Shown here: positions 1 through 10,485 of the stretch, in pieces
How positions within the stretch are numbered: position 1 is the first letter of the stretch
How the letters are laid out: each line of letters starts with the position of its first letter
From: Platanthera guangdongensis
Lineage: Eukaryota; Streptophyta; Magnoliopsida; Asparagales; Orchidaceae
Length of the DNA: 64,000 nt
NCBI GenBank assembly: GCA_039583875.1
Contig: CM077166.1
Coordinates: forward strand, 80,598,564-80,662,563
Reading direction: 5' to 3'
Translations under genes and position numbers: made by a program
The notes under the pieces: generated by a model
Database searches by the model: none
Seen by the model: the letters and a program-made list of their open reading frames with translations, nothing else
What the model was told of the DNA's origin: nothing

Positions 1-134
1 GACTGGAAAACTGAGTCCGCAGATTCTGCTGGCAAGCTGATGGAGGACTGCGCAGACTGGAAAATGGAGTCCACAGGTCTCCCCTTGCGTCTTCTCTACC
101 TCTGGCCTCCTCCCAAATGAGAGGCAATGGCGGC

Positions 135-142
135 TATTTATA
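135..142 (-). promoter_or_regulatory. Candidate TATA box facing left
   Basis: The minus strand reads TATAAATA here, directly downstream (leftward) of the GC-rich palindromic array. A pyrimidine/purine-mixed leader-like sequence continues to the window edge. The same order, array then TATA box, is seen in the Copia LTRs. Promoter activity is inferred. Confidence 0.4.
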
Positions 143-189
143 GGCCCGGGGAAGATCAACTAGAAGCGGGGCCCAGTGACGTCATCATG

Positions 190-1000
190 ACGACCTGCGT
201 GGACTCGGCGGACTGGAAAATGGAGTCCGCCAGGTCGGCAGGCGAAGCAAGCGGCAGGAGGCCGGGAAATAACGGACTGCCCCCTGCGGGCAGACTGGGC
301 GGACTCCGGTGGAGTCCGCCCTTGCTGCTGGCGGGCGGACGGGTGGACATAGGGGAGTCCGCCCCTGCTGTTGCTGGCAGGCAGACTCAGGGGAGTCCGC
401 CCATACTGCTGCTTGCGGGAGGACGGGCAGACTTAGGGGAGTCCGCCCCTACTGCTGCTGGCGGGCGGACTAAGGGGAGTCCACCCCTGGTGCTGCTGGC
501 GGGCGGACTCAGGGGAGTCCGCCCCTGCTGCTGCTGGCAGGAGGACGGGCGAACTCAGGGGAGTCTGCCCCTGCTGCTACTGGCGGGCGGACTCAGGGGA
601 GTCCGCCCCTGCTGCTGCTGGCAGGAGGACGGGCGGAATAAGGGGAGTCCTCCCCTACCGCAGCTGCTGGCGGGCGGACTCAGGGGAGTCCGCCCATGCT
701 GCTGGGGAAGCGGAGGCCGCCCCCTACGGGTAGCCTGGGCGGACTCCAGTGGGAGTCCGCCCGACTGGCTGCGGAGCAGAGGCCACCCCCTACGGGCTGC
801 CTAGGCGGAATCCAAGGGGAGTCTGCCTGGCTGGACTGCGAAGCGGAGGCTGCCCCCTGTAGGTGGCCTTTGCGGACTCTACGGGGAGTCCTCCCGGCCG
901 GACTGCGGAGCGGAGGCCGCCCCCTATGGGCGGCCTGGGCGGACTCCAGGGGGAGTCCGCCCGGCTGGACTGCGGAGCGGAGGACGCACACTGTGGGATC
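190..1000. repeat. GC-rich palindromic tandem array
   Basis: About twenty imperfect units of roughly 35-60 bp. Each contains an inverted repeat with arms GGCGGACTC and GAGTCCGCC around a 3-5 nt centre, separated by CTGCTG-rich or GCGGAGG-rich spacers. The composition is far more GC-rich than the rest of the window. Open frames through the array (for example 127-804) come from the repeat having few stops and are not a gene. The arrangement, palindromes followed on the minus strand by a TATAAATA box, resembles the U3 part of the retrotransposon LTRs elsewhere in the window. I infer it is an LTR or promoter fragment of another, leftward-facing element. No LTR end or PBS is visible to prove this. 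Confidence 0.75.
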
Positions 1001-1148
1001 CTGATGGTAGTTTGCCTCCTGCAAGGAAGAGCACTACACGGTTAATGGGCCTAACCGCATGTCCTGCGAGGGTGAGCTATGGGAATCTGAGAGTCGCGAC
1101 TAGCCAGCTGGCTACCTTGCGAAGGATCGCCGATTTATGGGTTAAGAG
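1001..1148. other. Unassigned joint between array and Copia-1
   Basis: It holds a 6-bp-arm inverted repeat (CGGTTA/TAACCG, 1039-1057) and no coding sign. It does not resemble the last 150 bp of the Copia-1 3' LTR, so the 5' LTR that should lie here is missing. The joint falls exactly at the primer-binding site. Confidence 0.5.
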
Positions 1149-1158
1149 TGGTATCAGA
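1149..1158 (+). other. Primer-binding site of Copia-1
   Basis: TGGTATCAGA matches the complement of the 3' end of plant initiator tRNA-Met for 10 bases and then diverges. It is the first recognisable base pairs of the element in this window. Confidence 0.8.
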
Positions 1159-1226
1159 TGAAGGTTCCTCAAAGAAAGACTTAATAGACTGAGTAAGATC
1201 TGTAAAGCAGAAGTAAGTTAAAGAAG

Positions 1227-3238
1227 ATGGGTTCAGGAGAAAATCATAAAGAACTTGGTTCAATGAAGTTGTCTATCTGCAGGAAGGAAATCTTTGGAAT
1301 ATAGAAGGAAAGGGTCAGACTATTTATGGAGGCATCTGATCCTAGAATTTATATAACAGTTAAGAAAGAACCATATATTCCAATGAAGGTTTCTGTTCTT
1401 GATGCTAATCAAAGGATTCCTAAGGATTTTTCAAAAATGACTAATGATGAGATCATCTTGGCTACAATGGATAAAAGAGCACATAATATTATAGTGAGTG
1501 TCATAGATGACTCAACATTCCGGAATCTGATTCACTACAAAACCTCCAAGGAGATGTGGGACACATTGGTTGTCTACATGGAGGGTTCTGAAGAAGTTAG
1601 GCAAGATAGAAAGTCTATGCTTAATCAAGAATATGAGAGTTTCAGACAAGCCAAGTCTGATAGTATAACTGAATGTTATAAGAAGTTCTACAGAATTGTA
1701 AATGAACTAATGTCCTATGGAAGAATCTTCAGTATATATGAGCTTAATGACAAATTCCTTAGGTCTTTGACTAAGGATTGAGATACAGAGATCTGTGCCA
1801 TAAGAGAAGTGGCCAGACTGACAGAAATTTCACCTCCAACACTGTTTGGCAAATTGGTGTCTTATGAGATGTAGCTGTTGGCCAGAAAGGAAGAAGAGAA
1901 AAATACAAAGGTTGACTATAGAGAAAAGTCAGTGACCTTCAAGGTAGAAGCCACAAGGAAAAATAGGAGGATGCCTCCATCTTCTCCTAAGAAAGATGCA
2001 GAAGTGATCTCAGAAAATTCTGATAACCACAGTTAAGACAGTAGTAATTCTGATGAAGACTTCGCTGCTTTCACAAGGCAGTTTCAGAGATTCTTAAAGA
2101 AGAAGTAGTGGAAATCTAAGCCATCCTCATCTCAGTCCAAGGATGACTATTATCAGTAGAGAAATCATCCAAGAAGGACATGAGTGGGACAAAGCCTAGC
2201 AAGTCAACTACATCAAAAATTATTTTCTATTGCTGCAACAGACCTGGACATATTATGGCTGACTGTCCAGAAAAAAGGAAGGAGGCTGCTGATAAAAAGA
2301 AGTCCTTGGTATCTAAGAAAGAGAAAAGTTGGACAGATCAATTAAGTTCAGAGTCTGAATCTGAGGCTGAGGCCTATATTGGTTTGTTTGCAACAGAAGA
2401 AGAGGATGAGTTCTTGAAATTACGTGACTCTATCAATGAGCTAGAAGACCATCAGTGCAAAGGACTGATGGCTGTATCTGAAGAAGACCAGTGGCAGGAT
2501 CAACCTGATCCCAGTAAGGTAAAAAGTTTATCTGTAGATTCTGATTACTACACTGGGTCAGAATCAGATGCATCTGCATCAAGAGATGTGGATGAGTCTG
2601 AATCTGAAGGAGATATTCATCAGCTTATAGATGAATATGGGGATTTGTTGCAGGCACTCAAGAGAAGCAAAAACCTGGCCAAAAATCAGGCTAAGGAAAT
2701 TGCAGCTCTTAAGTTGGCTACATCTGATTCAGAAAAGCTGCTGTATCAGAAGATGAATGAGATTGTCAAGCTAAAAAACATAACTGTTATTCAGTTGGGT
2801 ATAATCACATTCAAAAATGATCAGATCAAAAGTCTGGAAGACAGACTTCAGAAAGAGAAGGAAATAGTGGTTAGTTTCTCTAAGCCAAAATCTGTTCTAC
2901 CCTTAATTGATGACTTTGTGTCTCAAAAGGGTAAGGTAGGATTAGGCTTTAAGGAAACTGCATGGGCTGCCCAGTCCAATAATAAAGGCAAAGCCCCAGC
3001 AAAAAACAAACGATCTGCTGCCAACAATACAGCTAAGATTGTACCTAAAAAGAGGTATAATAAGTATGAGTGCTGGTGCTGTGGAAAGATAGGCCATTAT
3101 GCCTTAGACTGTTGGCATAACACCAGTGTCAGGAAGAATAGCAGTCTACCTGTTAGAAGAGCTGCAAACAGATTTGTCAAGTTTCAGGATAACTTGAAGC
3201 AAGGACCCAAAAGTTATTTGAGTTCTAAGGTTAAGTAA
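1227..3238 (+). pseudogene. gag: Copia-1 gag (nucleocapsid) remnant
   Basis: Gag would form the virus-like particle and bind the element RNA in the cytoplasm. I place the start at ATG 1227, because the frame from there runs into the conserved capsid (UBN2-type) region at 1326-1781. In-frame stops are at 1305 (TAG), 1779 (TGA), 1872 (TAG), 2034 (TAA), 2106 (TAG) and 2157 (TAG). A frameshift near 2160-2180 moves the rest into the frame of 2180-3238. That part has a first zinc knuckle whose leading Cys is now Phe (about 2225-2265), an acidic stretch, a Lys/Glu-rich coiled coil (about 2620-2870), and an intact CX2CX4HX4C knuckle at about 3071-3112. A long gag with coiled coil is typical of Sireviruses. 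The final TAA at 3236 lies in frame with the downstream protease, so gag and pol were one frame. Confidence 0.88.
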
Positions 3239-3241
3239 TCT

Positions 3242-4594
3242 TTGTTGCAGTTGATTCCAAGTTGTCATGCCCCTATATGGTACTTGGAAAGTGGATGTTC
3301 CAGGCACATGACTGGAACAAGAGGATTACTGAAGGACTACTCACCAATATTGAATGGGCCTAAAGTAATCTTTGGTGGTTATGGAAAAGGAGTCATCAAA
3401 GGGTTTGGTAACATTTCTAACAACTTAATCACAATCAATCAAGAGGCTTATGTGAAGGGTTTGAAACATAACCTAATAAGCATAAGCCAGCTGAGTGATC
3501 TTGGATATGACATTTCATTTATCAAGCATGGGTGTCATATTAAGAGGTCAAGTGATCAAAAAGTCATATTGACTGGCTATAGAAAAAGAAATGTGTATTG
3601 CCTAAACTTTGAGAGTGAGAATAAAAATTCTCCTATCTGTCATGTGGCTGATGAGAAAGCCTCTCATTATGTCAAATTGCACAAGAGGCTAGCTCATCTT
3701 AACTACAAGACTATTGGCCAACTCTTTAGTAAAGAGTTAGTGAAGAATGGTCCTCAAGTTAAGTTCTTTAGGGATGGAATATGCTCAGCTTATCAAAAAG
3801 GTAAGCAGACAAGATCCTCCTTTCATAGACTAGAAAAAAATGACTAAGTGAGGTGCTTATACCTCTTGAATATGAATTTATTTGGTCCTATGCCAGTTCA
3901 TAGTATAGGAAGGAAGGTCTACACTTTTGTGGTTATAGATAACTATTCTAGATTTTCATGGGTATTCTTTATGATGCAGAAATCTGAAACCCCAAATGTC
4001 TTCTGCAATTTTGTCAAACAAATTCAGAATGAATTAGATAGTTCAGTGGTCAAAATCAGAAGTGACCATGGAACTGAATTCCAATCTGAAAGTATGACAA
4101 GGTTGTGTGAAGAATTTGGAATTTATCAGGAATTCTCCTCACCTAGAACACCTCAGCAAAATGGCATTGCTGAAAGAAAGAATAGGATATTGATTGAGGC
4201 TGGAAGAACACTATTAAGTGACACTACTCTCCTAGAATATTTCTGGGTTGAAGCAGTAAACACTGCATGCCATGTGCTCAATAGGGCTTCCATCACCAAA
4301 AGCCACAAAAAGACATCCTATGAGGTTATGAAAGGCAGAAAACCAAACTTATCCTATTTTAGGATCTTTGGTTGCAAGTGCTATGTGCTTAACAATGGCA
4401 AGTCTCACCTAACTAAGTTTGCTGCCAAATCCCAAGATGGGATATTTGTTGGGTACAGCAACAATAGTAAGGCTTGTAGAGTCTATAACTTGATAACTCA
4501 AATTGTAGAAGAGTCTGTTCATGTCATATTTGATGAATCTAGACTTATTAACAGTGAGTTGCCTAGTAGTTCTTGTAGCTCTACAGGTATATAG
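3242..4594 (+). pseudogene. pol: Copia-1 protease and integrase remnant
   Basis: The aspartic protease would mature the polyprotein, and the integrase would insert the cDNA. The protease core reads ESG rather than the family's DSG (Glu codon 3287-3289), followed by CSRHMTG. A GAG-pre-integrase zinc module follows (HHCC; the last Cys is Tyr at 3791-3793). A TAA stop at 3845 interrupts it. The integrase core has the first catalytic Asp replaced by Asn (3875-3877), while the second Asp (SDHGTEF) and the Glu (QQNGIAERKNR) remain. The frame ends at a TAG near 4592. Loss of two catalytic acids and a zinc ligand means no active enzyme. Confidence 0.9.
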
Positions 4595-4600
4595 CAGAAG

Positions 4601-6411
4601 ATGGACCAGCTTACTATCAGAGAAGATCCAACTGCAAAGCAGGATGAGGAAAATGGTAGTTGCTGTTCAGGGGGATTACAAGACACTCAAGAGGCTGATG
4701 AAGACCATGAGGTGCAGCATAATGAAGAGATTAAAGAAGGTCAAACTGTTGATAGATTACCTCCAGCAGTTAGACATTTAAAGGATCATCCTGCACACCA
4801 GGTCATTGGTGATCCAAGACATGGAGTACAAATAAGAAGCAGAAACTTAAACACAGTTCTTTGCTCAAACTTCTTATCTCAACTGCAACCCAAGAGATTT
4901 GAAGAAGCTATTCAAGACCCACACTTGATTGATGCTATGCAGGAGGAGTTAAATCAATTCAGAAGGTGCAAGCTCTGGGAGTTGGTTCCAAAACCAAAGG
5001 GACACAATGTCATAGGGACAAAGTGGATTTATAGAAACAAGCTTGATGAGAGTGGGATCATAGTGAAGAATAAGGCAAGACTAGTTGCCAAAGGATACAT
5101 GCAGTAAGAGGGCATAGACTTTGATCAGACTTTTGCTCCAGTGGCAAGGTTGGAAGCAATAAGGCTATTCCTTGCCTATGCAGCATATCAAGGCTTCAAA
5201 GTGTTCCAAATGGATATTAAGACAACATTCTTAAATGGAGACTTAAAAGAGGAGGTCTATGTAGAACAGCACTCAAGTTTTGTTGATCCACTCAATCTTA
5301 ATTATGTTTATATACTTAGGAAAGCTTTATATGGGTTGAAACAAGCCCTAAGGGCTCGGTATGAAACCCTGTCTACTTTCCTCATTGAGAACAAATTCTC
5401 AAGGGGGAAAATAGAAAAGACTCTATTCCTTAGAGAATCCAAAGAAAGATCATCCTAGTCCAAATATATGTTGATGACATAATATTTGGTTCTACTGAAA
5501 ACAACCTTTGTATAAAGTTTGCAAAACTTATGCAAGGGAAGTTTGAGATGAGCAGTATGGGAGAACTTAAGTTCTTCTTGGGACTCCAAGTAAGACAGAC
5601 TGATGATGGCTTGTCCATATCCTAGTCTAAGTTCACCCATGAGTTAATTAAGAAGTATGGTATGGATTCATCCACTACCATGAGAACTCCAATGGGGACA
5701 AGTATGTCTCTAAGAAAAGATGGTGCAGGGAAACCTGTAGATGAATCTTTGTATAGAGGGATAGTTGGCTCCCTCCTTTATCTGACTGCTAGTATACATA
5801 ACATCATGTATGTTACATGTGTTTGTGCTAGGTACCAATCCTGCCCTAAAGAATCTCATTATACTGCTGTCAAAAGGATTTTGAGATATCTTAAGGGCAC
5901 ACCTAATCTAGGCCTTCGGTATCCTAGGAATAGAGATTTTCTACTAATAGGCTATTCAGATGCAGACTTTGCACGATGCAATGTATATAGGAAAAGCACA
6001 ACAGGCACCTATCAATTTCTAGGAGGAAGATCGGTGTCATGGAGCTGTAAGAAGCAGACTAGTGTGGCAATTTCCACAACTGAGTCTGAGTATGTTGCTG
6101 CAGGAAGTTGTTGTGCACAGCTGTTGTGGATACAACATCAGTTAGAAGATTATGGTATTCAGGTAATTAGAACTCCATTATTATGTGATTCTACTAGTGC
6201 TATTTTTATTGCTCATAATCTTGTTTCTCATAGTAGAACAAAGCATATAGAAATAAGATACCATTTTCTTAGAGATCATGTAGAAAAAGAAGATATTTCT
6301 TTAGAATTTGTTAATACAGATTTACAAATTGCTGACATGTTCACTAAGCTATTAGATGAAACTAAATTCAATAATTTCAAAATTGAATTAGGAATGTTGA
6401 ACATAAATTAG
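4601..6411 (+). pseudogene. pol: Copia-1 reverse transcriptase-RNase H remnant
   Basis: It would copy the element RNA into DNA. The linker and fingers region lies at 4601-5107 and ends at a TAA (5105). The palm continues at 5141-5458 with the first catalytic Asp in QMDIK. A frameshift near 5440 then moves into the frame that contains the intact YVDD box (5467-5478). A TAG at 5623 precedes the last block, 5662-6411, which covers the end of RT and the RNase H with YSDADFA, TESEY and LLCDSTSA carrying the expected acids. The block ends about 445 bp before the envelope-like gene. Confidence 0.92.
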
Positions 6412-6435
6412 TTTAACAAATTTGGCTAAGTAAAA

Positions 6436-6705
6436 TTGTGTCGACACAAAAAGTTGTCTGTGTCGACACATAGTAATTGGTGTCGACACATCTATAAAAT
6501 TGGTGTCGACACCTCAGAGCAGTTGTGTAGACACATACATAAGTTGTGTCGACACTTAGAATTAAAGTCGACACAGAATTTCTGTCGAACTGATAAGAAT
6601 GTCTGTATCGACACATCATCAATTGGTGTCGACACATAGAAGTCAACACTTCTGTCGAGAAATTAGAAGTCTATGTCGACACATTTCAACTGTGTCGACA
6701 CATTA
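6436..6705 (+). repeat. GTGTCGACAC palindrome array (internal copy)
   Basis: About eleven copies of the perfect 10-bp palindrome GTGTCGACAC or one-base variants, spaced roughly 20-40 bp apart. The region between pol and the envelope-like gene is otherwise non-coding. The same motif fills the U3 part of this element's LTR (9875-10345). Variants are mostly C-to-T or G-to-A changes at the central CpG. Sireviruses are known for palindromic repeats in non-coding regions. Confidence 0.9.
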
Positions 6706-6747
6706 AGAGAATTTTGACGTGCCTTTTGACCTTCATTATTTAGAAGG

Positions 6748-6755
6748 TATAAATA
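6748..6755 (+). promoter_or_regulatory. Candidate internal TATA box before the envelope-like gene
   Basis: TATAAATA sits about 45 bp after the palindrome array and about 100 bp before the ATG at 6857, with a pyrimidine-rich leader between. This repeats the array-TATA-start order of the LTR promoter, so a separate transcript for the envelope-like gene is plausible. It is inferred from sequence only. Confidence 0.5.
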
Positions 6756-6856
6756 GGTCAACAACATACTCTGTCGACACACTCTCCATATTTTCGAGAA
6801 CAAAACCTTGTGTAGATAAATTCTCTCTTCTCAATCCAAGATTTCTCTCAACCCCA

Positions 6857-9465
6857 ATGGCGCCAAAGCTTGAAGATAATATCAACGAAGGCTATGAGCT
6901 TCGCAACACTTTTGATAATACGGAACCCGAGATTAAAACAGTCATTACCCTAATTACTGCGAATGGTTTGGAATTTCTGCTATCCGAACCTACTAAGATA
7001 TGGAAGAAGGAAATCCTTGAGTTCTATGGAGCTACAACTCAGGATTCTACTGGATTAAAGATTAGGTCTTCAATCTAGGGTAATAAAATCAAACTCACCA
7101 TGAAGAGCATACGAAAAACTCTTCATCTACCCAAAACTCAACAATATGAAGAAGTTACCTCTACCAAGACCAGGGAAGCACTCCAGTGCTGTGGATTGGA
7201 TCCCACCATGAAGATTGGATCTGCAATGAACAGGAAAGGGATGAATCTGCAAGGAAAATTCCTTTCTGAAGTGGTTGGAAAGGTCATTCTCTGCAAGCTA
7301 GGGGGACATGATAGAGTTTCAGCATATATGTTCAGCCTGATGACCAGGATTATCTTCAGACTGAACACAGATTGGTCTGCAGTAATCTTTGAAAAGATTA
7401 AGGAAGGTATCAAGAAGCTAAATCTGGGAAGAATCATGAGTTTATACTTGGCTGGAATAATTCCAAAAGTAATGGAACAGACTACTGGTTCTAAGATCAA
7501 TCACATGAGAAGAATGGATATAAGGATAATCTCCAGATGGGATAGAGTCCTAACAAAGGACATGCCTGATGAAGAGAGGCCAGAGATTGCAGAAAAATCT
7601 CCTGCACAAGACATTACAGATGGTGCTCAGGTGCAGTGGGAGCCTCATCTTGAGGAGCCAACACACTTAGAAAGTGAAATGGCTACTCAAACTATTCTTG
7701 AGGTAATCCTAGAAGTTAATCAATAAATTTTCAATAATGAGGATGAAACACTAACTGTGACCTTGGTTGATGTTTACCAGACCATTCAACTCAACAATCA
7801 AGCACAAGATGTTATCATGGAGGATAAATCTACAGCTGCTAATGCTCCAGAGTTCAGAGTGCCTCCAGTCCAACCTCAACAAGAGTTTACCCTTGAAGAG
7901 TTGTTCCCTGATATAGAAATATCAATAACTGAGGGGGAGCAAGTCAGAACTGACGGGGAGCAAGCAATAACTGAGGGGGAGCAAGCTGGAATTGAGGGGG
8001 AGCAACCTAGGAATGAAAAGGAACTGCCTCCTAGTCCTCAGAAAAGAGTTGATATATCAAGTACCTCAGCTTCTGAAGATGAAGCCTAAATTCGAGCAAA
8101 GAAGAGAAAGCTGATGGTTTTCAAAAAAAGAATCCAAAGCTATAAAAGGGCATTGCAAACTGCTCCACAACCTGCCCCAGCCACTGATTATATCTCCTTA
8201 CTGGTATCTTTGCAAGTCAAATTAGATGAACAAAGAATAGCCATGGAAAAGTATATGGATGAGAGACATAATGAATTGCAGTTATCATTATCTCAAGATA
8301 TTAAATCCATAAGATTTGAAGTAAATCAGAACAAGAAGGAAATGACATATTGTTTCCACAAAGGTGGCAATGCTGTAGTCTATCTTGCAAAGCAACAACA
8401 AGCAATAAAGTCTCAAGTTAATGATATTGCTGTTAAACAAGTTATGTACTTGAGAATCAGATAAGGATGAATGACAATCTGACAGAATCTCACAATATAA
8501 TTGTCACAGAAGTTCACAAACAAGCTCCTATTGGGACTGAACAATTTGTTCAATTGAAGTCAGATTTTGATAAACAATTACAGAAAGAATTAGCTGTTGT
8601 ACAAACAGCTATTAAGAATTCTCAAAAGATCATTTCTGATCAGCTACTGAAACTAAGGTCATTTTATAAAGATGGTGTTAATTATCTAGACGACCAAGTA
8701 AGATTTCAGAAATATGACCTCAGAGCTCATATTGAGAGAGAAGTCATAAAAGTGGAGAGAGTGTTAGTCAAAGCAGGCTCAGATCATGCTAAATGGATAT
8801 CTAATAGCATCAGAGCCACCCTTGGATATCCACCCCTATGTGATGATGATTATGTAGCTGATTCAGGTGTGCAACCTGCTTATTTTGAAGGTGAACAACC
8901 TGAAGTTGCTCAGGTCATTTACGTTCCAGCAGATTTTTATATGATTCAGCAAGAAGTACAGTCAATGTACATTCCTCCACAGGAGGTTGACAATATTATT
9001 ATTGAGAAAGTGGAAATGTCAGAGGCTGCCAAGGAAGCTTAGAAGGAAGCTCTATTGTCTAAGAAAAGGTTCAGAGAATAGGCTGCGTTGAAGCCTGATT
9101 TTGAGCAATGGAGCCCAACTTCCAGGAATATTATATTGACTGCCTGGAAAGATGTAAAGGACAAGACCCATGATAGTGGTAAATGGTACACTGAGCAAGA
9201 ATGGAACAAGCATGAAGCTAGGAAGGAAGCCACTCTACAATATAGAAGAAAGGCAAAAACTGGGAAGCTACCTCCTAATGCTTAGGAGCCTAGCAAGTAC
9301 TTCCCAAAGCCTTTTCATTATTTTGAAAGGCAAAGGATAAGGGCTGAAGAACAAAAGAAGAAAGATCTGAAGGGCAAGCAGCCAGCTGAAGATACTGAAG
9401 CTTCAGTACAAGCCAAGTTCCAGTCAGGCAAAGGCATAGTCCTCAAGGAGCCTGATCACCCTTAG
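6857..9465 (+). pseudogene. Copia-1 envelope-like gene remnant (Sirevirus extra ORF)
   Basis: A single long frame of about 870 codons is now broken. The start ATG at 6857 is chosen because it lies at the head of a domain shared with Copia-2 and Copia-3. Stops in the first frame are at 7076 (TAG), 7724 (TAA), 8087 (TAA) and 8462 (TAA). A frameshift near 8464 leads to the second frame, with TAG at 9040, 9079, 9283 and 9463. Residues 1 to about 240 match the plant 'putative transposon protein' domain found in other Sirevirus envelope-like genes. Then come an acidic repeat with the core EGEQ (7906-8020), a long coiled-coil-rich part (8114-8800) and a Lys-rich tail. I see no signal peptide or clear membrane span, so a true envelope role is doubtful. 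The function is unknown. Confidence 0.8.
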
Positions 9466-9728
9466 AATAGATTAACTAGATTTTACAACATTATAATCTT
9501 TAGTTTTAAAAATCTATGTAAACTATTGTTAAGAAACTTTTGAAAGTTTAAACAAAACAATGATTAATGCTCATTGTGTTTGCATTATTATTCTGTGATG
9601 ACATTTTATACATGTTTTGTTTATAAGTTACCACGTCATGTAATGTTTTAATACATCATAATGTGTGTTTATTATGAATGATTTATATCATTGAGTAAGG
9701 GTTATGACTTCTCCAAATAGGGGGCGAT
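9466..9728 (+). other. Copia-1 3' non-coding region with polypurine tract
   Basis: AT-rich sequence with no gene. It ends in the polypurine tract AAATAGGGGGCGAT (9715-9728), which primes plus-strand DNA synthesis and abuts the LTR. The tract is almost identical to that of Copia-3. Confidence 0.85.
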
Positions 9729-9874
9729 TGTTATACATGTTGGAAAATGTGTACCAGATTTGAAGAAGCCTCACCTTACTCAATTATATGCATCAAGGTG
9801 TATTTGATGTTGTTTTGAGTTTATATGTGCAGGTTAACAAAATGTAGGAATGCAGGAAAAGTTTCTAAGGCCAT

Positions 9875-10345
9875 GAGTCGACACCAGAAGAAGCTGTGTT
9901 GACACTTATGAAGGCTTGTGTCGACACTGGAGAAAAGTTGTGTCGACACCTTGAGTCAATTGTGTCGACACTTGGAAAGGCTGTGTCTACACCAGAAGAA
10001 ACTGTGTCGACACACAGAGGCATAGTTGACACACAGAAAAGCTTATTCGACATCAATTGTGTCGACACACAGAGGCAGTGTCGACACACAGAAGACTTTG
10101 TCGACATCAACTATGTCGAGACACAGGACTTGTGTCGACACATAGAAGAGTTTCAACAAAGTTGATTTTTTTGTGAAGAGAAGAAGTGACTGTGTCAACA
10201 CACAGAACTAGTGTCGACACATTCTACAGAAGCTGTGTCGAGAAGCAGTGTCAACACTAAGGGAGTTGTGTCGACACCACCAAGGCTTGTGACGACACAT
10301 AGTCCACTTGTGTCGACACATGATGAAGTTCAGTCTCGACACTTT
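9875..10345 (+). repeat. GTGTCGACAC palindrome array in the LTR
   Basis: Roughly twenty exact or near-exact GTGTCGACAC units, 20-30 bp apart, in U3 upstream of the TATA box at 10477. Degenerate units mostly show TG or CA in place of the central CG. Confidence 0.9.
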
Positions 10346-10476
10346 GCTGACAGAGATAGAGTTTCAATAAGTGACTGAAGACTTGATAGCTGTGATATTC
10401 AACAAATCTACTGAAGCTATCAGAGCTGTCAGAAGTTCGTTAGAAACCAGATCAGCCAGTTACTATGGAGGAAGTC

Positions 10477-10485
10477 TATATAAAG
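10477..10485 (+). promoter_or_regulatory. TATA box of the Copia-1 LTR
   Basis: TATATAAAG about 130 bp downstream of the palindrome array. It is the expected start region for the genomic transcript. Confidence 0.6.

Noticed and set aside
127..804. Open frame of 225 codons in the GC-rich array
   Set aside because: It follows the repeat unit with the same Gly/Pro/Arg-rich blocks, and overlapping frames on both strands are also open. This is a composition effect, not a gene.
6857..9465. Envelope-like gene as a true viral envelope
   Set aside because: No signal peptide, transmembrane segment or glycoprotein-like cysteine pattern is seen. The conserved part matches the plant transposon-protein domain and the rest is coiled coil and linker.
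9875..10345. Regularly spaced repeats resembling a CRISPR array
   Set aside because: The units are 10-bp palindromes with variable spacing in a plant retrotransposon LTR. There are no cas genes and no uniform spacers.
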